From: Desulfocurvibacter africanus subsp. africanus DSM 2603
GTDB taxonomy: Bacteria; Desulfobacterota; Desulfovibrionia; Desulfovibrionales; Desulfovibrionaceae
Direction of reading: 5' to 3'
DNA length: 64,000 nt
Assembly: GCF_000422545.1 (NCBI RefSeq)
Contig: NZ_AULZ01000002.1
Location: 62,001 to 126,000, forward strand
Each line of letters begins with the position of its first letter. Position 1 is the stretch's first letter. A model generated the notes under the pieces. It was not told the origin of the DNA. It saw only the letters and a list, made by a program, of their open reading frames with translations, and made no database searches. A program made the translations under genes and the position numbers. Shown here one piece after another: positions 50,429 through 58,064 of the stretch.

Positions 50429-51082
50429 ATGTACGTTGGCCTAAAGATGTTGAAGGGCTTTCAGACCGTGACCACCAAGACCTCGGTAGCCGAGGCGCAG
50501 GCGCTGCTGGAGAAGCAGCATCTGTGGATGCTGCTCGTGGTCGACGGCGAAAAGCTGGTGGGCTATGTGCGCGACGAGGACATCAGCGCCGCGCTGCCGT
50601 CGATGATGACGACCCTGGACAAGTTCGAGGCTCTCTATCTTCTCCGCAAGCTGACTATCGGCATGATCATGCGCAAGGATATCGTGACCGTGCCGCCGGA
50701 GATGGAGATCGAAGCCGCGGCGAACATCATGCATGAGAAGAATCTGGCCGGGCTGGCGGTCGTGGACCGGAGCGGTAAGCTCGTGGGCTATATCAATCGT
50801 ACGGTCATGCTCGATGTGCTGGTGGAGGAGATGGGCCTGCGTCAGGGGGGGGCCCGCATCGTGCTCGAAGTCGAGGACCGTCCGGGAGTGCTCAAGGACA
50901 TCACGGGGATCATCGCGGACCAGGGCATATCCATTATCTCCACAAGCACCTTCCACCAGGATCGACACTTGGTCGTCATTCGTATGGCCACTGGGGACGC
51001 TTCCGCCATCGAGGCTGTCCTCCGAAATCGCGGATTCAAGCTCAAGACGGTGGAGGATTTCGCAGGCGAATGGCGGAGCTGA
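50429..51082 (+). CDS. CBS-pair/ACT-domain protein
   Basis: 217 residues. ATG 50429 has GGAGG five nt upstream; earlier ATGs lack this. A CBS pair (about 5-60 and 75-130, with M-I-M-R-K-D-I-V-T-V and A-V-V-D-R-S-G-K-L-V-G-Y-I) is followed by an ACT domain (about 145-210: L-E-V-E-D-R-P-G-V-L-K-D-I-T-G-I-I-A). AcuB-like. CBS binds adenine nucleotides, ACT binds amino acids, so it is a metabolic sensor with unknown partner. Ends before a hairpin shared with glpX. Confidence 0.92.
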   Translation: MYVGLKMLKGFQTVTTKTSVAEAQALLEKQHLWMLLVVDGEKLVGYVRDEDISAALPSMMTTLDKFEALYLLRKLTIGMIMRKDIVTVPPEMEIEAAANIMHEKNLAGLAVVDRSGKLVGYINRTVMLDVLVEEMGLRQGGARIVLEVEDRPGVLKDITGIIADQGISIISTSTFHQDRHLVVIRMATGDASAIEAVLRNRGFKLKTVEDFAGEWRS

Positions 51083-51149
51083 GGCTTGTCTGCCGGTTAA
51101 CGGCATGGGGACTATGGAGCAGGCGGCAAGCCGGGAGTTAGGCGGGAAT

Positions 51150-51174
51150 GCGAGGAGGGCGAAGCCCTCCTCGC
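51150..51174. terminator. Bidirectional terminator between CBS-ACT gene and glpX
   Basis: GCGAGGAGGGC (51150-51160) pairs with GCCCTCCTCGC (51164-51174), 11 bp and a GAA loop. T- and A-rich stretches at 51182-51192 follow. Lies between convergent genes. Confidence 0.75.
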
Positions 51175-51197
51175 TGCATCGAATTTAAAAAACGATT

Positions 51198-52181
51198 CTA
51201 ATCGTACTTGACCGAGCTGAACTGCATGAGCGTGTCCCACTTGTGCGAGGCCTCGATCCAGCGCACGGTGCCGGTCTTGCCGCGCATGGATAGGGAGTAG
51301 GTCGTGGCGCCCAAGCCCGTGTAGCGAACGCCACCAAGGAAAGTGCCGCCCGAGATGCCGGACGCCGCGAAGTAGAGATCCTCGCTCTTGACCAGATCCT
51401 CCACCGTGAAGGTGTGGCGCAGGTCATAGCCGAAGTCGGACAGGGCGTTGCGTTCGTCGTAGCTCTGCGGGTCGAGGCGGGCGTACATCTGGCCGCCCAT
51501 GATGCGGATGGCGATGGCCGAGAGCACGCCCTCGGGCGTGCCGCCGGTGCCCATCATGACATCCACGTTGTTCTTGGGGTCGATGGCCATGAGCGAACCG
51601 GCCACGTCGCCGTCGGTGTGCAGCTGTATGCGTGCGCCGGCCGCGCGTATTTCGGCGATGAGCCGCTCGTGGCGGGGCTTGTCCAGCACAAAGACCGTCA
51701 GGTCGTCGACATCCTTGCCCACGGCCTTGCCGATCTTGCGCAGGTTCTCGGCCACGGGGGCTTCCAGGTCCACCACGCCCATGGCAGCCGTGGGTACGAC
51801 GAGCTTCTTCATGTAGAAGCTCGGTCCGGGCCGGAACATGCTGCCGGCCGGAGCCACGCCCAGCACGGAGATGGCGTTGGGCCGGCCGAAGGCCAGCAGC
51901 CGCGTGCCTTCCACGGGATCGACGGCCACATCGACTTTCAGTCCACGTCCGGAGCCCACGCGCTCGCCATTGTACAGCATGGGCGCGTCGTCCTTCTCTC
52001 CCTCGCCGATGACCACGGTGCCATCGATATCCAGGGATGAGAATGTCTTGCGCATGGCGTCCACGGCCGCCTGATCGCCGGATTCCTTGTCTCCGCGTCC
52101 CAGCCAGCGCGCAGAGGCCAGGGCCGCGGCTTCGGTTACGCGCACCAGATCAAGAGCTAAATTTCGTGAGGGAGCTTCCAT
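51198..52181 (-). CDS. glpX: Fructose-1,6-bisphosphatase class II
   Basis: 327 residues, ATG 52181 with CAGGAGACTG. Gluconeogenic phosphatase. Motifs: D-G-T-V-V-I-G-E-G-E-K-D-D-A-P-M (near 53-68), V-D-P-V-E-G-T-R-L near 88 (metal/phosphate site), G-T-G-G-T-P-E-G-V-L-S-A near 188. Fits a host that grows on C2-C3 carbon sources, in line with the symporter cluster. Confidence 0.96.
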   Translation of the reverse strand: MEAPSRNLALDLVRVTEAAALASARWLGRGDKESGDQAAVDAMRKTFSSLDIDGTVVIGEGEKDDAPMLYNGERVGSGRGLKVDVAVDPVEGTRLLAFGRPNAISVLGVAPAGSMFRPGPSFYMKKLVVPTAAMGVVDLEAPVAENLRKIGKAVGKDVDDLTVFVLDKPRHERLIAEIRAAGARIQLHTDGDVAGSLMAIDPKNNVDVMMGTGGTPEGVLSAIAIRIMGGQMYARLDPQSYDERNALSDFGYDLRHTFTVEDLVKSEDLYFAASGISGGTFLGGVRYTGLGATTYSLSMRGKTGTVRWIEASHKWDTLMQFSSVKYD

Positions 52182-52377
52182 AACAGTCTCCTGTCCTGCG
52201 CCAATGGGCAGGTCGCACTGCGGCGGCGCGGCCGTCAGGCGGCAATCCAGCTCGCGCGGCCTAGATGTGCTTGGCCGCAGGGCTGGTTGTTGAATCGTGA
52301 GTCTACTATAGATACTTTTGAAACATCAACCTGGGAAGGTGGTGATTTTCGGTATCCGTTCCCCAAAACGCAAGTGT

Positions 52378-52836
52378 TTAGCTAGAGACATCCGCACCTG
52401 GGGTTTCAATGAGGTCTATGCGCCGTTGATGACGACCGCCCTGAAAGGCCGTGCACAGGAACACGTCCACCATGGCCGCGGCCAGACCGGGGCCGACCAC
52501 GCGTTCACCGAGGCACAACACGTTGGCGTCGTTATGCTCGCGCGCCATGCGAGCCGAGAACTCGTCACTGCACACGGCGGCGCGGATGCCCGGCAGGCGG
52601 TTGGCGGCCATGGACATGCCGAGCCCGGTCCCGCACACGAGAATGCCAAGGCTTGCTTCATTTTCAAGAACACGCTGGCAGACCGCACGCGCATAGGGCG
52701 GATAGTCGCAGCTCTCGATGCAGTCCGGGCCCAGGTCCGTGACTTTGACGCCGCGTTTGGCCAGGTGTTCGCGCAGTTCCTGCTTGAGGCGGAATCCGCC
52801 ATGGTCAGAGGCAAGATAGATGGACATGAAGGGCAT
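52378..52836 (-). CDS. rpiB: Ribose-5-phosphate isomerase B
   Basis: 152 residues, ATG 52836 after AGGACC. Interconverts ribose and ribulose 5-phosphates. A-S-D-H-G-G-F at residue 9-15, the active-site Cys in I-L-V-C-G-T-G-L-G-M-S-M-A near 67, R-A-A-V-C-S-D-E, and R-E-H-N-D-A-N-V-L-C-L-G-E-R. Single copy of the pentose-phosphate step here. Followed upstream by a coiled-coil gene 12 nt away on the same strand. Confidence 0.95.
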   Translation of the reverse strand: MPFMSIYLASDHGGFRLKQELREHLAKRGVKVTDLGPDCIESCDYPPYARAVCQRVLENEASLGILVCGTGLGMSMAANRLPGIRAAVCSDEFSARMAREHNDANVLCLGERVVGPGLAAAMVDVFLCTAFQGGRHQRRIDLIETPGADVSS

Positions 52837-52848
52837 GGCTGGTCCTGA

Positions 52849-53214
52849 CTAGGTTGTTCCGTCCAAATTCCATTTGCTGACCCGCCGCCGGACGTGCTCG
52901 CAGCGGGCGCGATCTCGTTCGCCACGCAGGAGCGCCATCTCCTGCTTGAGAAAGGCGATCTGCCCCAGAGACAACTCCTGCTCTCCTCTGGCAGCCTCGG
53001 AGTCGCCAACCTGGGACTCTTCCTGGGTCAAGCGTTCGACTATTCGGCCCAGCGCCAGGTATTCCTGATCCAGACGCTTGCGCAACTGATGAATCTCCAG
53101 TTCGCGCAGGCTGTTCTTGAGCATCCAGCCCAGTTCGCTGGCCAGAACGCGCAGGCCCAAGCGCAGGATGTCCAAGGGGCCAGCGGCTTCGTACAAGTCT
53201 TGCTTCACAGACAT
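52849..53214 (-). CDS. Coiled-coil protein of unknown function
   Basis: 121 residues, ATG 53214. A hydrophobic N-terminus (G-P-L-D-I-L-R-L-G-L-R-V-L-A-S-E-L-G-W-M) then heptad-like helices to the end (L-D-Q-E-Y-L-A-L-G-R-I-V-E-R-L). No family recognised. 12 nt upstream of rpiB, so likely co-transcribed. Confidence 0.7.
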   Translation of the reverse strand: MSVKQDLYEAAGPLDILRLGLRVLASELGWMLKNSLRELEIHQLRKRLDQEYLALGRIVERLTQEESQVGDSEAARGEQELSLGQIAFLKQEMALLRGERDRARCEHVRRRVSKWNLDGTT

Positions 53215-53400
53215 GAAGATCTCTTGCTTTGCTCGGCGTGCAAACCGTTTATGCGATCAAGGCCTGCGTTTACAAGCCGTCCCGCCAAAACGTTCGGCAT
53301 GGCCGTTATTGGCGCATGCTCACGGTAATTTCACCGGCGGCACGCGTTGCTTGTTTCAGTGCGCCAGCTTCAAGGATAGAGCAGCGTCGAAAGCCGGTAA

Positions 53401-54210
53401 CTACTGGACAACGGCGGCTTCAATCTGCGGAGGCAACTTAAGCTCCAGGGCGCTGGTCGCCCACGGCTCGTCACGGAATGACAGGGTGCGCAGGCGCAAT
53501 GTGGCGCGCTGCTTGGGCGGCACGCTCATGGCCAACCGTCCGGGGATGATCCCTGCTTCGGAAATCTGCTTGTATTCCGTGATATCAATGCGCCAGGGCT
53601 GTTTTCCACGACCAGCGAGACTGGACAGACTGCCGTCGGGGAGCAGCCGCACCTCGGCGATGGCGGAGCCGGAGGGCAAGGTATAGACGTACGCTTGTCC
53701 GTCCAGGCGCGCCGAGGTGTACTCGGCGGGCATGAGCCGACTGGCTGAACCGAGCAACAGCATGGACAGGTCGCGCAGATTGAAAGGCAAATCCAGCCCC
53801 AGGGCGGGCATGGCCGCTCGGCTGTCAGGGTGAATGAACGCCTTGTTCTCGGAGGGGTAGAAGACCATAAGGCCGTCTCCGTCCTCGCGCATATGGGCCA
53901 AAGTCGTGCCGATTCCAGCGCGGATGTTCAGGCGCAAGGGATAAGCACGGTTGCCCCAGATATCAAGTATGGTGCGGTTGGTCCGGCCCTCGGCGCTGTA
54001 GTAGAGCGAGGCGCTGAGGCTGAAGGCGTTGGGCATGGCGGCCGAAGCCTGCTGTGTTTCCTGGAAGCGAGCCCATGCCTCAGCTGGGGCGGCGTCGGGG
54101 TGGAGCATCGGCTGCCGCGCCGCGCAACCCGCGATAAAAGCCAGCAGCAAGCCTAGAATCAGGGCCGGGGCGTAGCAATGGTTCTTGCGATACGTGACGG
54201 CCGGAATCAT
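53401..54210 (-). CDS. Outer-membrane lipoprotein, LolB/DUF4292-like
   Basis: 269 residues, ATG 54210 overlapping the stop of the TPR lipoprotein gene (ATGA). Signal peptide with lipobox F-I-A-G-C. The mature part has an eight-strand-like LolB/LolA-type half-barrel pattern (F-S-L-S-A-S-L-Y-Y, L-R-L-N-I-R-A, G-L-M-V-F-Y-P-S-E-N-K-A-F, T-L-R-L-R-T-L). It may receive or insert lipoproteins in the outer membrane. Family assignment is by overall shape, not by a firm motif. Confidence 0.75.
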   Translation of the reverse strand: MIPAVTYRKNHCYAPALILGLLLAFIAGCAARQPMLHPDAAPAEAWARFQETQQASAAMPNAFSLSASLYYSAEGRTNRTILDIWGNRAYPLRLNIRAGIGTTLAHMREDGDGLMVFYPSENKAFIHPDSRAAMPALGLDLPFNLRDLSMLLLGSASRLMPAEYTSARLDGQAYVYTLPSGSAIAEVRLLPDGSLSSLAGRGKQPWRIDITEYKQISEAGIIPGRLAMSVPPKQRATLRLRTLSFRDEPWATSALELKLPPQIEAAVVQ

Positions 54211-55904
54211 AGGCCCTCAAGTTTTTTTTGGACGCGTTCGGTATGCTTTGAGCCGAGCTTGAGAGCATTGGAGTAACCCTTGCGGGCCTCCTTGCGCTTA
54301 TTGAGGGCACGGGCGATATCGCCGAAGTGCTCCCATATGGCCGAATCGTTCTTTTCCATGCTCACGGCTTTTCGGATCTCCAGCATGGATTTGTCATATT
54401 CACCAAGCTTGAACAAGACCCAAGCCAGGGAATCAAGAATATACCCGTTGTCCGGGTCCAGTTCCATGGCCTTGCGGATGAGCGTCAGGGCGCGCTGCAG
54501 GTCCCGTCCCTGCTCGGCCAGCACGTAGCCGATGAAGTTGAGGGCGTCAGCCTTGTCGGGGGCGATCGTGATGACTCGCTCCATGGACAATAGGGCTTCA
54601 CTGCTGCGGCCTTGCTCTTCTTGGATCAGGCCCAAGCGGTACAGGATGTCCGCATTGTCGGGCCAGCGGGTCAAGGCTTGCACAAGGACCTGCTCCGCCT
54701 CGGCGTTGCGGTTCGAAGTCGCGAGGGCCCAAGCCTGGACTTCGGCGAACTCTGCCTCGGCGGGGTACAACTCGCGAGCTTCTTGCAAAACCACCAAGGC
54801 CTGCTCGGAGCGCTTCTGGGAAATGAGAATCTGGGCCCGAAAGGACAGTGAACGCTGGTGATGCGGCGAATCCTGCGGGATTTGCGTCAGTTGGTACAGG
54901 GCCGCCTCGCTGTTCTTGCGGCCTTCATACTCGAGCAGAGCAAGGTAGAAGCGCACGTCGGCGTCCATTGGCTCCTGTTGCGCAAGAGGCGTCAGGACCT
55001 CGGTGGCTTCGTCATAGAATTTCTGGCCCAGGAACAGGTGCGCAGTTTCGAGCAGAAAGGCTTTGCTCTGGGGGCCGCTCTGAGCAAGGCTCAACGCCTT
55101 TTCCGGATTGTTCAGCTTGAGGTTCAGGTCGATGAGCTTAATCCAGACCTCGGTGCTGGCCTCGCCCAGTTCCAGGAGTCGCACGTAGACGCGCTCGGCC
55201 TCGGCGAAGTCGTTCTCCAGTTCCAGGATGTACGCCAGTTCCACCACGGCCGGCAGGTAAGTCGGGTCCTTTTCGAGCGCCTTGCGCAGGGTGGCTATGG
55301 CCTTGCGGTTCTGCGCAAGGCCGACTTCGGCCTTGGCCCGCAGGTACAAGACCTCGGGAGAGTGCCGTTCAGCCGGCAGCTTGGCCAGAATGTCGCGGGC
55401 CTGGGCGAAACGTTCGCGCTCCAGGGCCAGGCGTGCTTGGCGCGACAAGGCCTCGGCATCAGAAGGGTGTGCCGCAAGGTAGGTTTCCAGGGTTGTGGCG
55501 GCTCCGTCATAGCGTTGCTGGAGCCGGTAAATATCGGCCAGACGCAGGGTCAGCCATTTGTCGCCAGGGTAGCGTACAAGTCCGTCCTGAAGCAGGACAG
55601 CGGCCTCCTCGGTCTTGCCCAAGCGCCATTTGAGATCGGCGAGCTCCAGGTAGACTTCCTGGCGCTTGTCCAACTCCAGCACCTTGGACAACGCTCCGTC
55701 AGCCTGCTGCGCCTTCCCCGCACGCGCGGCATCGAGGTAGACCAGATAGTTGTAGCTCGCCTCGGCGGATGGAGAGAGCCGCCACTCCGTCTGCCCCGCA
55801 TTCGTGGGCAACATGGAGGCGCAAGAAATGATTGCGGGCGCGGCCAGCATGAGCATGGCGAGCCGCAAGCCCTTATGGCCGGCTAGGCGCTTGATTCTTC
55901 TCAT
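54207..55904 (-). CDS. Large TPR lipoprotein
   Basis: 565 residues, ATG 55904. Signal peptide with lipobox A-I-I-S-C. More than ten tetratricopeptide repeats fill residues about 55-560 (examples: G-Y-V-L-A-E-Q-G-R-D-L-Q-R-A-L and D-N-G-Y-I-L-D-S-L-A-W-V-L-F-K-L-G-E-Y). The pattern L-G-L-I-Q-E-E-Q-G-R-S-S-E-A is typical of the large outer-membrane TPR proteins of deltaproteobacteria. Likely scaffold for lipoprotein or exopolysaccharide export. Operon with the LolB-like gene and, upstream, the HD gene and rpoH. Confidence 0.9.
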   Translation of the reverse strand: MRRIKRLAGHKGLRLAMLMLAAPAIISCASMLPTNAGQTEWRLSPSAEASYNYLVYLDAARAGKAQQADGALSKVLELDKRQEVYLELADLKWRLGKTEEAAVLLQDGLVRYPGDKWLTLRLADIYRLQQRYDGAATTLETYLAAHPSDAEALSRQARLALERERFAQARDILAKLPAERHSPEVLYLRAKAEVGLAQNRKAIATLRKALEKDPTYLPAVVELAYILELENDFAEAERVYVRLLELGEASTEVWIKLIDLNLKLNNPEKALSLAQSGPQSKAFLLETAHLFLGQKFYDEATEVLTPLAQQEPMDADVRFYLALLEYEGRKNSEAALYQLTQIPQDSPHHQRSLSFRAQILISQKRSEQALVVLQEARELYPAEAEFAEVQAWALATSNRNAEAEQVLVQALTRWPDNADILYRLGLIQEEQGRSSEALLSMERVITIAPDKADALNFIGYVLAEQGRDLQRALTLIRKAMELDPDNGYILDSLAWVLFKLGEYDKSMLEIRKAVSMEKNDSAIWEHFGDIARALNKRKEARKGYSNALKLGSKHTERVQKKLEGL

Positions 55905-55936
55905 AATATTGTCCGGCCAGCAGGCCTGGCGGAAAA

Positions 55937-56695
55937 TCAGTCGCAAGGATGGGTTTCGCAATATTCGCGCATGAGCGCATACATCCGGCGGCCCACGATC
56001 AAGCCGCGCTCCATGAGGTCCGGGCCGTATGTCCGGCCGGTCGCCGTGCGCAGTCCAGCGGCCCTGGCCGCCGCGCGCTCCATGGCCGTGGGGAAGCGTT
56101 CGATGGTGGCGCTGATGGGCCAGTCCTGATAATCGCAGATCTCCCACAGCGTCGTCACGAAGTGGTCCGGTCCCCAACGGAACACGTCGGCATCGTGCAG
56201 CGCGTCGGAAACGGTCTGGCGTATCTGGTCGCCCGCGGGTTCCACGGGGCCGGTATTCTCGTGGTTGGCAATGGCGTATGCCACGATATCGCGGTCTTCA
56301 TCGCTCAGCGGGTAGCTGGCCAGAATGCGGCGCGAGGTCTCGGCGCTGTGGCGCGCATGGTCCAGGTCCAGACGGCAGACATCGTGCAGCAGGCCGGCCA
56401 CCTGGGCCAGCAGAACCATGCGGCGCACACCCTCCCTGTCCTGCTCTTTGGACTCGGCCAGCACAATGGCTCCCGCGTCAATGGCCACGTTCTTCGAGTG
56501 CTCGATGCCATGGCCGTAATCGTCGTACAGGAAAGGGATGACATCCTCGCGCAGGCGAAAGATGATAGGATTGTCGAAGAAATGCTCGTGGGAGATGTCG
56601 TAGTCGGCTGCGCAGGCGATGTAGAACTTGGGTGCGCCAAGTGATGACGCGATCTTCCTCGCCTCCCGCTTGAACCCGGAGAGGACATTACTCAT
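55937..56695 (-). CDS. HD-domain phosphohydrolase
   Basis: 252 residues. ATG 56695 lies 8 nt inside the end of rpoH, so translation is coupled. HD motif: H-G-I-E-H-S-K-N-V-A near 75-84, L-L-H-D-V-C near 117 (the H-D pair), and D-A-L-H-D-A-D-V-F near 183. It resembles predicted metal-dependent phosphohydrolases of unknown substrate. Conserved linkage to a sigma factor is worth noting. Confidence 0.85.
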   Translation of the reverse strand: MSNVLSGFKREARKIASSLGAPKFYIACAADYDISHEHFFDNPIIFRLREDVIPFLYDDYGHGIEHSKNVAIDAGAIVLAESKEQDREGVRRMVLLAQVAGLLHDVCRLDLDHARHSAETSRRILASYPLSDEDRDIVAYAIANHENTGPVEPAGDQIRQTVSDALHDADVFRWGPDHFVTTLWEICDYQDWPISATIERFPTAMERAAARAAGLRTATGRTYGPDLMERGLIVGRRMYALMREYCETHPCD

Positions 56696-57884
56696 TTTCT
56701 CGAATCCAATCCTTGGAAAAGTCTTCAATCTTGTCGGTGAGATGCTCCCGAATCTTCTGCAGAAGCCGAGCCTCAATCTGTCGCACACGCTCGCGGGTAA
56801 TCCCATACTGGTCACCGATTTCGCGTAAGGTCACGGGGGAGTCCGATAGCAGGCGTTTCTGAAGTATATCCTGTTCCTTGTCGCTCAACATGGGAACGAT
56901 GCTGGCCAGATGCTCCCGGAGCAGGGCCGAGATTTCCGAGTTGGCCAAGGTTTCCTCTATGCCTGGCCCGAGCGCCGGCAGAAAGTCCATGCGAGTGGCG
57001 GTGGTGTCGTCGCCGATGGTTATGTCCAGGGACATGTCGCTTCTGGACAGTCGCTGGTCCATCTCCTCGATATCTTCCACGGACACGCCGAGACTCTTGG
57101 ACAGGGTGGACGAGGTCGGGTCAAAACCCTGGGACTGCAGGCGCTGGCGCTCCTTATTCAGGTTGTAGAAGAGCTTGCGCTGGGTCTGGGTCGTCCCGAT
57201 CTTGACCATCCTCCAGTTGTCCATGATGAACTTGAGGATGTAGGCCTTTATCCAGAACGCCGCATAATAGGAGAATTTGATGCCCTTCTCCGGGTCGAAC
57301 TTCTGGACCGCCCGCATGAGGCCTACATTGCCTTCCTGAACGAGGTCCAGGACGTTTTGCATCCATCGGCGCTGAAAGTCCATCGCTATCTTGACCACAA
57401 GTCGCAGGTGAGAAGTCACCAAACGGAAGGCCGCATCCTGATCGCCGGTGTCGCGCACGCGCCTGGCAAGTTCGACCTCTTCCTCGGGCTTGAGGATTGG
57501 GAAACGGCTTATCTCCTGCATGTACATGTGCAGGATATCGGCGGTTCCGCCACGACCGGCCTTGAGCACGGGCAGTCGGAAGGCTCCCGGTCCCAGTGAG
57601 GTCTCGCCGGGTTCCTTGACCTCGTCCTGGTCCATACCTTCGGGTGCGAGTTCCTCGACCAAATCATCGAGATCAGGTTCGGCCTCGAGCTCCATCTCGG
57701 GCGTATCCGTTTCGTCTTCCCCGGTCAGCTCGGTATCGGGCGAGTCCTCGTCGGTGTCTTCCGGCTTGAGGCGTTCGGCGCCGCTGCGATCACCGAGCTC
57801 ACCGGCCGTCTTGGCTCGCCGGTTTTTGCGGCGTTCCTGGCTAGGGGCGTCGAGTGCGGGGCTTTTCTGGCGAGAAATCTTCAT
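56688..57884 (-). CDS. rpoH: RpoH-like sigma factor with acidic N-terminal extension
   Basis: 398 residues from ATG 57884. Sigma-70 family: region 2 (M-Q-E-I-S-R-F-P-I-L-K near 165, V-L-D-L-V-Q-E-G-N-V-G-L-M-R-A), region 2.4-type W-I-K-A-Y-I-L-K-F-I-M, the RpoH box Q-R-K-L-F-Y-N-L-N near 280, region 3, and region 4 helix-turn-helix (T-L-R-E-I-G-D-Q-Y-G-I-T-R-E-R-V-R-Q-I-E). RpoH is normally about 285 residues; here about 110 extra acidic, Glu/Asp/Pro-rich residues come first. It is longer than RpoH but lacks full sigma-70 region 1.1. Probably the heat-shock sigma; the extension may regulate it. Confidence 0.88.
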   Translation of the reverse strand: MKISRQKSPALDAPSQERRKNRRAKTAGELGDRSGAERLKPEDTDEDSPDTELTGEDETDTPEMELEAEPDLDDLVEELAPEGMDQDEVKEPGETSLGPGAFRLPVLKAGRGGTADILHMYMQEISRFPILKPEEEVELARRVRDTGDQDAAFRLVTSHLRLVVKIAMDFQRRWMQNVLDLVQEGNVGLMRAVQKFDPEKGIKFSYYAAFWIKAYILKFIMDNWRMVKIGTTQTQRKLFYNLNKERQRLQSQGFDPTSSTLSKSLGVSVEDIEEMDQRLSRSDMSLDITIGDDTTATRMDFLPALGPGIEETLANSEISALLREHLASIVPMLSDKEQDILQKRLLSDSPVTLREIGDQYGITRERVRQIEARLLQKIREHLTDKIEDFSKDWIRENE

Positions 57885-58064
57885 AGTATATATATTCGCC
57901 TTCGGGCTGGTTGGGTTTGCCGGCAAACGCGTGGATGAGGCAGCATAGAGGAGCAGGGTATATTTTCTGTTTGTCCTTTTCAACGCTTTTCAGTATCACG
58001 ATTTGCTCTCCGGTAAGGCCAGCCGCGCTTCCCGTCCCCCCGAAATGACTGCAGGAGTTGGATC

